Below, in pieces: positions 1 through 9,339 of a stretch of 64,000 bases of DNA. The notes below the pieces were generated by a model, which was not told the origin of the DNA, ran no database searches, and saw nothing but the letters and a program-made list of their open reading frames with translations. The stretch comes from Roseitalea sp. MMSF_3546 (GTDB taxonomy: Bacteria > Pseudomonadota > Alphaproteobacteria > Rhizobiales > Rhizobiaceae). Made by a program: the position numbers and the translations under genes. The DNA lies in the NCBI RefSeq assembly GCF_030732865.1, contig NZ_JASHKB010000010.1, positions 1 to 64,000 on the forward strand. The letters are read 5' to 3'. The first letter of the stretch is position 1, and every line of letters begins with the position of its first letter.

Positions 1-164
1 GGCGCCCCGGCGGCGCAGGGTGCGCTTGCGGTGGGCGCCGGCGCTGCGTTCGCCGGGGCCGGCGGTGGTGCCGGCACGCCATGGGCGGCGTGGTCATAAG
101 CGACGGCCGCCGTCGCCACCGCGAGCGCGGCGGCAAACAGCGTGGTGTTGCGCTGCTGGCTCAT
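1..164 (-). CDS. exported protein of unknown function, N-terminal part only
   Basis: The gene runs off the left edge, so only about 54 residues are visible. It starts with MSQQRNTTLF followed by an alanine/valine-rich hydrophobic stretch (about residues 7-22) that looks like a signal peptide or membrane anchor, then a Pro/Ala-rich spacer and a Cys near residue 50. Its ATG overlaps the stop codon of the upstream YeeE-like transporter gene (ATGA), so it is translationally coupled to a sulfur transporter and probably acts in the periplasm. No CxxCH haem motif is visible in the part present. The family cannot be named from this fragment; a periplasmic thiosulfate-related protein is a guess from context. 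Confidence 0.55.
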   Translation of the reverse strand, partial: MSQQRNTTLFAAALAVATAAVAYDHAAHGVPAPPPAPANAAPAPTASAPCAAGA

Positions 165-1408
165 GCCGGCCGCTCCGGGTCGCGCCGGTAGCCATCAAGG
201 CCGAAGAACGGCCGCGCGAACACGCCCGCGGCGGAGCCGGCGAAGGCGGCGGCGAACCACAGCCAGCCATGCAGGCTGCCCGAAGCAATGCCCGAGAACA
301 GCGCGCCGATATTGCAGCCAAAGCTCAGCCGCGCGCCATAGCCCATCAGAAGCCCGCCCATGATCGCCGCGATCAGCGAGCCGAGCGGCAGGGCGGCCCG
401 CGGTGCGAACCTGCCGGCCAGTGCCGCAGCGAGCGCTGCGCCCAGGATCAGGCCGAAATTCATCACCGACACGCTGTCGGCCAGAACCGAGCGGGACAGC
501 GCCTCGCTCTGGGCCGGCCAGGTCCAGAACTCCCAGGTCTGCACCGGCACGCCGATGGCCAAGGCGGCCTTGGCGCCCCAAAGGCCAAAGCCATAGGTGA
601 TCGACCACGGATGGCCGGCGACCAGCAGCGTCGCGACGTTGAGCAGCGCCAGGACCAGCCCGGCGCCGACGAGCGGCCACGGGCCCGACACCAGCCATTG
701 CCAGCCGGGTCCGGATGGGCCGGGGTCGGCCTCAAGGCCGCCATGCGCGCGCCGCTCGATGAACGCGGTCAGCAGCGCGACCGCCCCCAGCGCGGCGAGC
801 GAAAGGGCGATGGCCGCCGGCAGGCCGAGCGCGGTACCGAGGCTGACCGGCGCCAGTGCGGGCTGGTCGAGCCAGAACGGCAGATGCGCCGTGCCGATCA
901 CCGCGCCGACGATGAAGAAGACCAGCGTGACCAGCATGCGCGCCGAACCGCCGCCAACGGTGAACAGCGTGCCCGAGCCGCAACCGCCGCCAAGCTGCAT
1001 GCCGAAGCCGAAGATCGCCGCGCCCACGAGCACCGACACCCCGACCGGCGCGATGGCGCCGACGAGCGGCTGGTCACCGAGGCTGCCGGCGGCGAGCAGC
1101 GGCATCATGGCCAGGCCCGCAAGCGCGATCATCAGCATCTGCGCGCGCATGCCACGCCCGCGGCGTTCGACCACCATGCGCCGCCAGGCGCCGGTGAATC
1201 CGAACGCGCCGTGATAGAGCGCCGCGCCAAGGCCACCGCCGATCACGAACAGGCTCGCCTGGCGCAGATCGACGGCAAGCCAGATCGCGGCGAAGCCGGC
1301 GACGAGAAACGCACCCGCCACGGCGGCCGGGCTGCGGTCTGCGGGCACGCCGGGCACGATGCGATCGGCGCCGGCGGGCAAGGGAGCGGCTGCGAGGCGC
1401 CTGAGCAT
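161..1408 (-). CDS. YeeE/YedE (TsuA-type) sulfur-compound transporter
   Basis: A 415-residue integral membrane protein with about ten hydrophobic segments and an internal duplication. The two family signatures are visible: GGGCGSGT around residues 140-146 (Cys143) and SFGCNIG around 362-368 (Cys365), the latter inside a longer SFGCNIGALFSG stretch. In the family's characterised member TsuA, conserved cysteines pass thiosulfate through the membrane, so uptake of thiosulfate or a related sulfur anion is the likely role. An upstream AAGGTG precedes the ATG. It lies 76 bp downstream of a periplasmic rhodanese gene on the same strand, which supports a sulfur-handling unit. Substrate is inferred from family and neighbour, not proven. 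Confidence 0.85.
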   Translation of the reverse strand: MLRRLAAAPLPAGADRIVPGVPADRSPAAVAGAFLVAGFAAIWLAVDLRQASLFVIGGGLGAALYHGAFGFTGAWRRMVVERRGRGMRAQMLMIALAGLAMMPLLAAGSLGDQPLVGAIAPVGVSVLVGAAIFGFGMQLGGGCGSGTLFTVGGGSARMLVTLVFFIVGAVIGTAHLPFWLDQPALAPVSLGTALGLPAAIALSLAALGAVALLTAFIERRAHGGLEADPGPSGPGWQWLVSGPWPLVGAGLVLALLNVATLLVAGHPWSITYGFGLWGAKAALAIGVPVQTWEFWTWPAQSEALSRSVLADSVSVMNFGLILGAALAAALAGRFAPRAALPLGSLIAAIMGGLLMGYGARLSFGCNIGALFSGIASGSLHGWLWFAAAFAGSAAGVFARPFFGLDGYRRDPERPA

Positions 1409-1484
1409 TGTCGGATCACCTTCGAATGAAAGGACCGGCGCCGGGCATCACCCTTGCGCCGGCCGGTCGTTGGGCTGCGGTCGG

Positions 1485-2405
1485 TTACTGGCTGGCGCGC
1501 GGCGGTTCGAGCGGGCGCGCCGGATCCTGCGTCCATTCGGCCATGGAGCCGTCATACATCGCCGTCTGCGGGTTGCCGAGCACCTCGCTGATGCCGAACC
1601 AGGCAACCGATGCCCAGTGGCCGGTGTTGCAGAAGGTGATGTTGGCCTCATCGGCGCCCAGATCGACGGCGGCGGCGAGCGCCCGGATCGTCTCGGGCTG
1701 TGCGAAGCGCGCATATTCGCCGCTGTAGAACTCGTGATGGGGCAGATTGACCGAGCCGGGAATGGTGCCGGGCGCGGCGGCGACGCCGCTCTTGGCCTCG
1801 CCCCGGAACTGCTCGACGGGACGGCCGTCGACCAGCGCGGTGCCATTGTCCAGCGCGGCCACCACCTCTTCGGTGGTTGCCAGCAGGTCTTCGTTCAGCG
1901 CGACCTCGAAGCGGGAGGTTTCGGCCTTGGCGGGCTCGGCGACATGGGCACCGCCGGCCGCCTGGTACTGGCGCCAGCCGCCGTCGAGAATGGACACATC
2001 GTCATGGCCGAGATAGCGGAACGTCCAGTAAACGCGCGTGGCGGAACCGAATTCGCTCGAATCGGTCCCCCAGGGAACGATCACGACATGATCGTCATTG
2101 TCGACGCCCAGGCTCTCGATCAGCGCGGCGATCTCGTCCACCGAGGGGATCTTGCCGGGCACGCCATCGATCTGGGTGCGCCAGCCGGCCGTGTTGTAGG
2201 GGGCGGAAACGGCGTGGGCGATATAGGGCGTCTCGCCGAGCTCGGTGTTCTCGACATTGGCGCGGATATCGATGACGACGACGTCGTCCTGGCCGGCATG
2301 ATCGATGACCCACGCCGCATCGACGAGCGGGCCGGCGCCCTCATGGGCGAGCGCGGGCGCGGTGGCGGCGGCGACCGCCGCAAGGGCAAGCGAAAGACGT
2401 TTCAC
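1485..2405 (-). CDS. periplasmic two-domain rhodanese (thiosulfate/3-mercaptopyruvate sulfurtransferase)
   Basis: A 306-residue sulfurtransferase with an N-terminal signal peptide (about residues 1-20, ending ALA-HEG). It has two rhodanese domains: an inactive first domain with ILDGGW around 139-144 and a second domain with VDGRP at 192-196 and the active-site loop CNTGHWAS, Cys259 being the predicted persulfide carrier. The GTG start at 2405 was chosen because it gives a clean signal peptide and has GAAGGAG 8-9 bases upstream; longer upstream readings are Arg-rich and implausible. It is followed by the YeeE-type transporter, so it probably transfers sulfane sulfur from thiosulfate in the periplasm. 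Confidence 0.85.
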   Translation of the reverse strand: MKRLSLALAAVAAATAPALAHEGAGPLVDAAWVIDHAGQDDVVVIDIRANVENTELGETPYIAHAVSAPYNTAGWRTQIDGVPGKIPSVDEIAALIESLGVDNDDHVVIVPWGTDSSEFGSATRVYWTFRYLGHDDVSILDGGWRQYQAAGGAHVAEPAKAETSRFEVALNEDLLATTEEVVAALDNGTALVDGRPVEQFRGEAKSGVAAAPGTIPGSVNLPHHEFYSGEYARFAQPETIRALAAAVDLGADEANITFCNTGHWASVAWFGISEVLGNPQTAMYDGSMAEWTQDPARPLEPPRASQ

Positions 2406-2775
2406 GGATCGGCTCCTTCGGGTTGCGGCCGTTGCGCGGCGGCAGCGCTGCCGGTGTGCGACGGCAGGCCGGACCGGGCTTGCGACCGTTGGCGTTGCCT
2501 CCGAAACTAGGGCCCGTCGAGCATCGCCGCGAAGCATCGACGCCTCGGCCATATCGGCAATGGAAAACAAATTTCCAACAAGGCCGGCCCGGACAGGATG
2601 AACCGCACCCGGACCGATACGGTGGAAATCGCCGCGCATGAGCCTATGGTGTGGGCCAGGGGCGCGTCGAACGGTCCTCGATCCCGGCCCGGGCCGCCGC
2701 CGGCCGCCCGGCGGTGCAGCACACCGCGGGGAAGAGCCGACATGCGCACGATGGAAAGATGGGGGTGCGCACGCC
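2406..2775. other. divergent intergenic region
   Basis: This 370-bp stretch separates the rhodanese gene (minus) from the antiporter gene (plus) and must hold both promoters. It has a locally AT-richer patch near 2560-2582 (GGAAAACAAATTTCCAAC). I see no convincing coding frame, repeat or consensus promoter in it. Confidence 0.5.
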
Positions 2776-4340
2776 ATGGTGTTCGAGGTCTTTGCGGTCG
2801 GCGCCGCGTTCGTTTTCGGCCTGGCCGTACGCCAGGTCGGGCTGCCGCCGCTGGTGGGTTTTCTTGCGGCTGGGTTCTTCATCCATGCCTTCGGCCCGCG
2901 CTTCGGCATGCCCGCCAATACCGGCCCGATCCTGGATTACCTGGCGCATCTGGGCGTGCTGCTGCTGCTGTTCACGGTCGGGCTCAAGCTCAGGCTCCGG
3001 CAGATCGGCGAAATCCATGTGGTCGGCGGCACGTTGCTGCATTTCGCCGCCTCGGTGGCGCTGTTCACCCCGGTCACGCGCCTGCTCTTCACCGATGACT
3101 GGACGGTGGCGCTGCTCGTGGGCATCGCGCTGGCCTTTTCCTCGACCGTTCTGGCGGCCAAGATGCTGGAGGCCAAGCGTGAACTGGGCAATTTTCACGG
3201 GCGAACCGCGATCGGGATCCTGATCGTTCAGGACATCATCGCCCTGGTCGTGCTGGCGGTGTTCTCGGGCGAGGTGCCCGGCCCGTGGGCGCTGCTGATC
3301 TTCGCCACGCCGCTGCTGCGGCCGGCCCTTTACAGGCTGCTCGACTATGCGGGCCATGACGAGGTGCTGGTGCTGACCGGCATGGCGCTGAGCCTGGTGA
3401 TCGGCGGCTACGGGTTCGAACTGATCGGGCTGAAGGGCGAAATCGGCGCGCTGGTGATGGGGCTGCTGCTGTCCAATCATCCGCGCGCCAGCGAGTTGTC
3501 GGAGTCGCTGTGGTCGCTCAAGGAGGTGTTCCTGGTCGGCTTCTTCCTGTCGATCGGCATGTCGGGCCTGCCCGATGCCGAAGCGATCGTGTTCGCCCTC
3601 GCGCTGGGCGTGTTGCTGCCGGTCAAGGGCATCATCTTCTTCGCCCTGCTGGTCGCCTTTCGGCTGCGGTCGCGCACCGCGTTCCTGGCGGCGCTGTCGC
3701 TGACCGCCTATAGCGAGTTCGGCCTCATCGTGGCGGCGGGCATTCCGGCCGCCGAACCGTTTCTGGTGCCGCTGGCGATTGCGGTCTCGGTATCGTTCCT
3801 GGTCGCCGCGCCGATCAACCGCCTCGCCCACCCGCTCTATGAGCGCTACGAGGACCGGCTGATGCAATTCGAGCGCCAGACCCGCCATCCCGACGAGCAG
3901 CCGACCGATCTGGGCGATGCCGACATGCTCATCTTCGGCATGGGACGCACCGGCTCGGCCGCCTACGAGGCGCTGGCCGCGCAGGGCAGGCGCCCGGTGG
4001 GGCTGGATGCCGATACCTACAAGGCCGCCGCCATGCCAGGGCCGGTCGCAACGTCATCTTCGCCGATGCCGAGGACAGCAATTTCTGGAACGGGGTCGAT
4101 CTTGGCGGGATCGAGGCGGCGGTGCTTGCCATGGACGATATCGAGGCCAAGCTGATCGCCGCGCGGACGCTGCGCATGCGCGGCTTCGATGGGCCCATCG
4201 TCAGCCACGCGCTGTATGAAGACCATGTCGAGCAGATCAAGCAGGCCGGCGCGGACGAGACCTACCTGACCATGCAGGAAGCCGGCCGCAGCCTGGCCGA
4301 CCACGCACTGGAGGCGATCGGTCCCCGGACGGGAGCCTGA
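2776..4340 (+). pseudogene. KefB-like cation:proton antiporter with TrkA-N domain, frameshifted
   Basis: A CPA2-family antiporter of about 520 residues if restored. The start is the ATG at 2776 (MVFEVFAVGAAFVFGLAVRQ); translation upstream of it is not protein-like. About 12 hydrophobic segments form the Na+/H+ exchanger domain (to about residue 375), followed by a TrkA-N nucleotide-binding domain beginning LIFGMGRTGSAAYEAL. Reading in the first frame fails after DTYKAAA and hits a stop at 4155, while the frame beginning near 4032 continues as HARAGRNVIFADAEDSNFW to the stop at 4340, exactly what the family shows. One base is missing within the GCCGCCGCC run at 4024-4032. It is either a true pseudogene, an antiporter truncated in its regulatory domain, or a sequencing error in a GC repeat. 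Confidence 0.8.
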
Positions 4341-4435
4341 TCGGCTCGGAGTACACACCCATAAGGTGCGAGGGGTGACTGCCCTGCCGTGGGCGCCGAG
4401 GTCAATAAAGCGGGCACTCCGGTCCGGCACTGCGC

Positions 4436-4464
4436 TTGACAATGCTACTTTAACGATATAGTCA
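4436..4464 (+). promoter_or_regulatory. sigma70-like promoter of the dehydratase/ceramidase-like operon
   Basis: A perfect -35 box TTGACA lies at 4436-4441. The -10 could be TATAGT at 4457-4462 (15-bp spacer) or TAGTCA at 4459-4464 (17-bp spacer). It precedes the TTG start at 4529. The region is clearly AT-richer than its surroundings. The operator at 4447-4462 fills the spacer and covers the -10, an arrangement typical of repression. Confidence 0.6.
4447..4462. promoter_or_regulatory. LacI-type operator, copy 1 (ACTTTAACGATATAGT)
   Basis: An imperfect 16-bp palindrome: the left half ACTTTAAC is identical to the left half of the perfect palindrome at 16491-16506, and the right half matches it at 6 of 8 positions when reverse-complemented. 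It sits between the -35 and -10 boxes. The presumed ligand is the LacI-family protein encoded at 16592-17635. Confidence 0.6.
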
Positions 4465-4528
4465 ATCACTATTGGCAACTCGCCGAGCCGCCAGGCACAG
4501 CGCGGCAAGCCCGATCGAGGATCGCGAC

Positions 4529-5707
4529 TTGAAGATCACCGCCGTTCAGACTTTCGTTTGCAACGCAGTCATGCGCAATTGGGTCTTCGTGCGGGTTCAG
4601 ACCGACCAGCCCGGCCTTTACGGTTGGGGCGAAGCCACTCTGGAATGGCACACCCGCTCCGTCGTCGGTGCGATCGACGATCTTGCCGACCTTGTGATCG
4701 GCGAGGATCCGCTGCGAATCGAACATTTGTGGCAGATGATGTTCCGCCAGCATTTCTGGCATGGCACCGGCATCGTGCGCTCGACAGCCATTTCCGGCAT
4801 CGATATCGCGCTATGGGACATTGCCGGCAAGCATTTCGGCGTGCCCTGCCATCGCCTATGGGGCGGACCGGTGCGCGACCACATTCGCCTTTATTGCCAT
4901 CTCGGTGGCGGCCGCATGCGTGATTTCTACGAAACGCCGGTCGACAATGCCGCCCGCTTCGCCGAGCTTGCGCGCGAGGCCGTCGAGAACGGCTATGGGG
5001 CGTTCAAGTCGATGGCGATTCCCCCGACCCAGGTGGCCGAGGGCAACCGCGCCGTAGCCGCTGCCGAGCGCGCCGTGGGCGCCATGCGCGAGGCGGTCGG
5101 CGATGACATCGACATCATGGTGGACGCCCATGCCCGTCAGTCGCCCTCGATGGGCCGTCGCTTTGCCGAAGCGCTCGAGCCGTTCGGCCTGTTCTTTCTC
5201 GAGGAGCCATGCTGGCCGGAAACACTGCAGGGTCTGGCAGACATCAGGGCGCGTGTGGCGACGCCGATCGCCACGGGCGAGCGACTGACGCATCTGAGCC
5301 AGTTCCACGCGCTGTTTCAGGCCGGCGGCTGCGACATCGTCCAACCCGACATCAGCCATTGCGGCGGGCTGTCGGCAGCTCGCAAGATCGCAGCGCTCGC
5401 CGAGGTGCACCGTATCGGCCTTGCTCCCCACAATCCCCAGGGGCCGGTCAGCACCGCCGCCTCCATCGAATTCGGCCTGTCCCAGCCCGATTACGTCATT
5501 TGCGAGACGGTGAGTGCCGACGTGCCCTGGCGGGACGAGGTTATCGCCGCTTCGCACAGCGTCGACAAGGTTCGCCGACTCGCGCTGCCGGGCGACGCAC
5601 CGGGGCTGGGTATCGAGCTTGATCTCGATGCCATTGCGCGCCATCCGTTCGAACAGGAAGCGCCGCAGCGGGTCCTTTACGCCGACGGATCGGTCGGGGA
5701 CTGGTGA
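4529..5707 (+). CDS. enolase-superfamily sugar-acid dehydratase (galactonate/mannonate dehydratase-like)
   Basis: A 392-residue mandelate racemase/muconate lactonizing family protein. Metal ligands are visible as Asp199 (VDAHAR), Glu225 (LEEP) and Glu251 (TGERL); His201 next to the first ligand and His301 in APHNPQGP match the acid/base pattern of the D-galactonate/D-mannonate dehydratase subgroup, and Lys160 sits at the end of the second strand. It likely abstracts the alpha proton of a sugar acid and eliminates water; the exact substrate cannot be read off. The TTG at 4529 was preferred over the TTG at 4472 because GAGG lies 8 bases upstream and the product then begins MKITAV as relatives do. 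It overlaps the next gene and is first in a two-gene operon. Confidence 0.82.
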   Translation: MKITAVQTFVCNAVMRNWVFVRVQTDQPGLYGWGEATLEWHTRSVVGAIDDLADLVIGEDPLRIEHLWQMMFRQHFWHGTGIVRSTAISGIDIALWDIAGKHFGVPCHRLWGGPVRDHIRLYCHLGGGRMRDFYETPVDNAARFAELAREAVENGYGAFKSMAIPPTQVAEGNRAVAAAERAVGAMREAVGDDIDIMVDAHARQSPSMGRRFAEALEPFGLFFLEEPCWPETLQGLADIRARVATPIATGERLTHLSQFHALFQAGGCDIVQPDISHCGGLSAARKIAALAEVHRIGLAPHNPQGPVSTAASIEFGLSQPDYVICETVSADVPWRDEVIAASHSVDKVRRLALPGDAPGLGIELDLDAIARHPFEQEAPQRVLYADGSVGDW

Positions 5708-7110
5708 TAGCGGTGGGGGCCGAAATGGACGAGGGCGCGAGAATCCGGCCGCTGATCCAGAACGAGTTCGAAGGCCATATCGGTGTCGTGCGTGCTTGCA
5801 TCGACCCGCCCGAAGGCATGTATGCCCGCACCTGGGGCAGCGCCACGCACGACATCGCCGAGGGCCGCCACCGGCACCTTTACGTCACCTGCCTCGCCGT
5901 CGCCGGCGCCCTATCCGAGCGACCCGCCTACTTGCTCGCCACCGACCTGATGGCCTGGATGTCGAAGGCCGACGAGGAAGGTATCCGGCTGCCGCTCGAG
6001 TCCGAGTTCGATCTCGCGCCGGGCGCGCTGATCGTCCACCTTTCCCACTCCCATGGCGCGCCCTTCACCGATCCGGCCCGCGCCGATGCGCCGGGCGGCA
6101 CTCTGATCGCGCCCTATCGCGAGCAGATACTGACCACGTGCCGAGCAGTCATGACCGAGGCGCGCGATGCCATGCAACCCTCGGTCTTGAGCTGGACGGC
6201 CGGCCGGTGCGGGCTTGCCTACAACCGCGACCTGGTCGATTCGCGGACCGGCGAGATCCTGTGCGGGCTCAATCCTGACGGGCCCGCCGACGATACGGTG
6301 CTTGTCGGCCGCGTCACCGATGCGGCCGGAACGATTACGGCTAGCCTTGTCAACTATGCCTGTCACCCGACATCGCTTGGCGGCGGCAACCGCTTGATAT
6401 CGCCTGATTATATCGGCGCGATGCGGGAGATCGTCGAACGCGAGACGGGTGGGGCGATCTGCGTGTTCCTGCACGGAGCCGATGGGGAGTTGACGCCGCG
6501 CCGCAGCTTCGAGGACGATACCGAGGCGGCCGACCAGAACGGACGCGAACTGGGGTACGCGGCGATGGCCGCGCTGTCCTCGCTGTTTCCGCCACGCCAT
6601 CAGCTCAGCTTTGCCGAACGTCAGGAGTCGGGCACCGCGCTCGGTCGCTGGGCATTTGCGCCGCGCGCGCCGGGCAAAGACTTCGCCATTCGCTGCGAGA
6701 CCGTTGGCCTTGCCGTGCGCGACCTGCCGTCCGTCGAGGAACTGCACAGAACGATCGCCGCGACGACCGGATATGCACGCGAACGGGCACAACGGCGGCT
6801 CGCCATGCGCAACAAGATCGGCGATGCCGACGAGGTCGAGGTGCCGCTGATTGCCTGGCGGCTCGGCGAATCGGTACTGATCGGCGCGCCCGTCGAGTTC
6901 TACAGCGCCTTCCAAACCGAATTGCGCGCACGCTTTCCCGGGCTCAGCATTGCGGTGATGAACATCTGCAACGGCTATCTGAGCTATCTGCCGCCGAGCG
7001 AGGACTTTGACAGGGACGTCTATCCGGTGCGCATTGCCGTGTTCGGGCGGGGCAGCCTCGAAATGGCGCTGGACAAGGCGACCGACATGATCGGTGCGAT
7101 GACGGGCTGA
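5704..7110 (+). CDS. cytosolic neutral/alkaline ceramidase-like N-deacylase
   Basis: A 468-residue protein related to the N-terminal catalytic domain of neutral ceramidases. The metal-site motifs are recognisable: SHSHGAP (His115, His117), [20 protein letters not shown] (His221) and HGADGELTP, which takes the place of the ceramidase GDVSP nucleophile motif, with Thr in the position of Ser. There is no signal peptide and no C-terminal Ig-like domain, unlike secreted ceramidases, so a cytosolic amide hydrolase acting on an imported small N-acyl compound is more likely. The GTG at 5704 overlaps the stop of the upstream gene; the ATG at 5725 is an equally plausible start. Substrate unknown. Confidence 0.7.
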   Translation: MIAVGAEMDEGARIRPLIQNEFEGHIGVVRACIDPPEGMYARTWGSATHDIAEGRHRHLYVTCLAVAGALSERPAYLLATDLMAWMSKADEEGIRLPLESEFDLAPGALIVHLSHSHGAPFTDPARADAPGGTLIAPYREQILTTCRAVMTEARDAMQPSVLSWTAGRCGLAYNRDLVDSRTGEILCGLNPDGPADDTVLVGRVTDAAGTITASLVNYACHPTSLGGGNRLISPDYIGAMREIVERETGGAICVFLHGADGELTPRRSFEDDTEAADQNGRELGYAAMAALSSLFPPRHQLSFAERQESGTALGRWAFAPRAPGKDFAIRCETVGLAVRDLPSVEELHRTIAATTGYARERAQRRLAMRNKIGDADEVEVPLIAWRLGESVLIGAPVEFYSAFQTELRARFPGLSIAVMNICNGYLSYLPPSEDFDRDVYPVRIAVFGRGSLEMALDKATDMIGAMTG

Positions 7111-7114
7111 TGCG

Positions 7115-8167
7115 CTACGCGCCGACCCACGGCCTTTTTCGACCGACCACGACGACCTGCTGGCCCTGCCTGACATGCGCGCCCCAGGCCTGGGCGATGA
7201 CAACCCCGTCCGTTCCGGCGAGGGCCGGCCATGGCGGCGTGTCGATCCGCTCGAAGTCGTGGACGAGCCCAATCGGGTCCCCTACTGCGACCGTCGCGCC
7301 GCATTCGAGCAGCGGCTCATAATGGCCCGAAACCGGCGCCAGCGTGAAACAGGCTGGATCGATCATGGCAACCATCTGCTGGGTTCCGTCGCGTTGGTGG
7401 CCGATGGGTTCGACCGTGCCGGACATCTGGCCAAGCGTGATCGCTGCTGCAAGGACACCGTGCTTGCCGTACCGCACGCCTTGAGCGCTCACCGCGCCAC
7501 CCCAGCCCAGTTCGGTTCCGATCGTGATCTTGCCCAGCCGCTCGGCCTCGCTGGTCAGCAGGCCGGGCGTCTCGTTTTGATAGGCGATCACCAGTGGCGT
7601 ACCGAACAGCCGGGCGACAGCCTGCATGGCGAGCGCCTGTTCGGTATCAGCGACGTCGTGAAAGCTCGTGCAAAGCGCAAAGCGTGCCACATCGCCGCCG
7701 GCATGCAGATCGATCACCGCATGCACATGTGGCCAGATCACGCGGCGCACGAAGTCGGCGACCCGGTAGGTGATGGTGCCCAGCGGCGGCTGACCGGCGG
7801 CCGGGACAAAGGCGCGGTTGAGGTTCGCCCCATCATCGCCGATCGAATCGCGTGTTCCGGAACGGAAGGCCGCCGGATTGAGCACGGGCACGAGGATGAG
7901 CCGGCCGCGCACCCTTGGCGCGTCGACTTCGGCCAGCAGGTGCCGAATGATGATCGGGCCTTCGTATTCATTGCCGTGATTGGCGCCGAACACGACGAGA
8001 CCCTTACCGTCCTCGGCCTGCGGCCCGACGATGACCGTCAGCGGGATCAGATGGCTGCCCCAGATCGAATCGTGCTCGAGCGCAACGAAGTAGTCGCGCC
8101 GGCCGGGCGAGACGAGGTCGAGTTCGCCGACAGCGACGATGCGGCGGGCAGTCGCCGTTTCTGTCAT
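7115..8167 (-). CDS. AstE/AspA-family zinc deacylase or carboxypeptidase-like enzyme
   Basis: A 350-residue succinylglutamate desuccinylase/aspartoacylase family protein. Zinc ligands are seen in GANHGNEYEG (His64, Glu67) and DLHAGG (His155); the substrate-binding DGANLNRAF lies at 112-120 and the catalytic Glu is probably Glu219 in IGTELGW. The family removes acyl groups from N-acyl amino acids, or acts as a carboxypeptidase on similar amides. It is the last gene of the operon headed by the RraA-like gene and overlaps the stop of the preceding enolase-superfamily gene (ATGA). Its stop lies only 4 bp from the stop of the converging ceramidase-like gene. Confidence 0.82.
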   Translation of the reverse strand: MTETATARRIVAVGELDLVSPGRRDYFVALEHDSIWGSHLIPLTVIVGPQAEDGKGLVVFGANHGNEYEGPIIIRHLLAEVDAPRVRGRLILVPVLNPAAFRSGTRDSIGDDGANLNRAFVPAAGQPPLGTITYRVADFVRRVIWPHVHAVIDLHAGGDVARFALCTSFHDVADTEQALAMQAVARLFGTPLVIAYQNETPGLLTSEAERLGKITIGTELGWGGAVSAQGVRYGKHGVLAAAITLGQMSGTVEPIGHQRDGTQQMVAMIDPACFTLAPVSGHYEPLLECGATVAVGDPIGLVHDFERIDTPPWPALAGTDGVVIAQAWGAHVRQGQQVVVVGRKRPWVGA

Positions 8168-9339
8168 GTCCTGACCCTGTGTGCCTCGATGAAGTCCCGG
8201 TCGACATCGACGCCCGCGCCGGGGCCGCCCGGAATGGCGATCATGCCGTCGTCGTCAAGCGAGAAACCGGCGGGCGCGATGCCGCCGGTGAGCGCGCTCT
8301 GGCTTACGTTGAACTCAACGAAGCGCGCCCGTTCCAGCGTGGCGATGAACTGCAGGCTGTAACCGGTCAGAAGATGGGTCAGCCACGAATGGGGCACACA
8401 GTCGATGTTGGCGCGTGTGCACATGTCGGCGATCCGGCGCGCCACGGTCAGACCGCCGCAGCGCGACAGGTCCGGCTGGATGACGTCCACACAGCCTGTC
8501 TCGATAAAGCGCTCGAACTCCCAGATCGTGGCGAGTTGCTCGCCGGCCGCCACCGGCACCGGGCTTTGCGCCCGCACTGTGGCATATTCGTCGAAGCGCT
8601 CGGGATGGATGAAGTCCTCGACCCAGCCCACATCGTAATCGGCCAACCATTGGCACAGCTCGATCGCTTCGCGCCGGCTGCGCGTTGGACCAGGCCGCGT
8701 CCAGCCGGCCGGATACCAGCCGGGATCGACGAGCAAGTGGTTGTCCGGCCCCAACGCTTCGCGCGCGGCGGCCACCAACTCGCGGTCGCGGCCTGGGTCT
8801 TCGCCGAATACGCCCCAGCCGAACTTGACCGCGCGAAATCCCTGGTCGAGATAGCCGCGCGCGGCGTCTGCCATCGCTTGCGGCGTTGGGCGGAAGAGCG
8901 TCGACGCATAGGCGAGCACCCGGTCGCGGCGGCGCCCCCCAAGCATCTGCGCCAGGTTCATGGCCGCCGCCTGTGCGCGGATCGACCACAGGCAGTTGTC
9001 GATCGCCGAAATCGCCTGCATGGCAAGGCCGCGCCGGCCGTAATAGGCGCTGCCGATATAGAGCTGGTCCCACAGCCGCTCGACATCGCGCGGATCCTCG
9101 CCGATCAGCAGTTCTGACAGCGTGCGAAAGCCGAGCGTGCTCATGCCGGTGCCGGCAATCACGGCGACGGCGGCCGGCGCCAACGTTTCGACATCGGCCC
9201 AACCCTCGAACCCCTCGTCGGTCGCAACGCGCACCAGCAATTGCCAGTCGCCATTGTCGGTCGATTCGCTTGCATCGGTACTCGCGCGATAGGTGCTGTC
9301 GCCACGCAGGAGTATCGGCTCGACGTCAGTGATGCGCAT
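8164..9339 (-). CDS. enolase-superfamily dehydratase/racemase, second copy
   Basis: A 391-residue mandelate racemase/muconate lactonizing family protein, distantly related to the one at 4529-5707. Metal ligands are Asp205 (VDPGWY), Glu241 (WVEDF) and Glu267 (AAGEQL); the second-strand lysine is Lys172 in VKFGWG and a histidine, His317, sits in VPHSW near the seventh strand. The combination resembles acid-sugar dehydratases of the mandelate racemase subgroup rather than muconate cycloisomerases. The ATG at 9339 has GGAGG six bases upstream; the longer open frame is Arg-rich noise. It lies between the ABC importer genes and the AstE-like deacylase, so it probably acts on a product of the imported compound. 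Confidence 0.8.
   Translation of the reverse strand: MRITDVEPILLRGDSTYRASTDASESTDNGDWQLLVRVATDEGFEGWADVETLAPAAVAVIAGTGMSTLGFRTLSELLIGEDPRDVERLWDQLYIGSAYYGRRGLAMQAISAIDNCLWSIRAQAAAMNLAQMLGGRRRDRVLAYASTLFRPTPQAMADAARGYLDQGFRAVKFGWGVFGEDPGRDRELVAAAREALGPDNHLLVDPGWYPAGWTRPGPTRSRREAIELCQWLADYDVGWVEDFIHPERFDEYATVRAQSPVPVAAGEQLATIWEFERFIETGCVDVIQPDLSRCGGLTVARRIADMCTRANIDCVPHSWLTHLLTGYSLQFIATLERARFVEFNVSQSALTGGIAPAGFSLDDDGMIAIPGGPGAGVDVDRDFIEAHRVRT

Noticed and set aside
20-1429. 469-residue plus-strand frame over the YeeE-like gene
   Set aside because: Gln/Arg-rich translation without domain features; the minus-strand frame encodes a clear membrane protein with conserved motifs.
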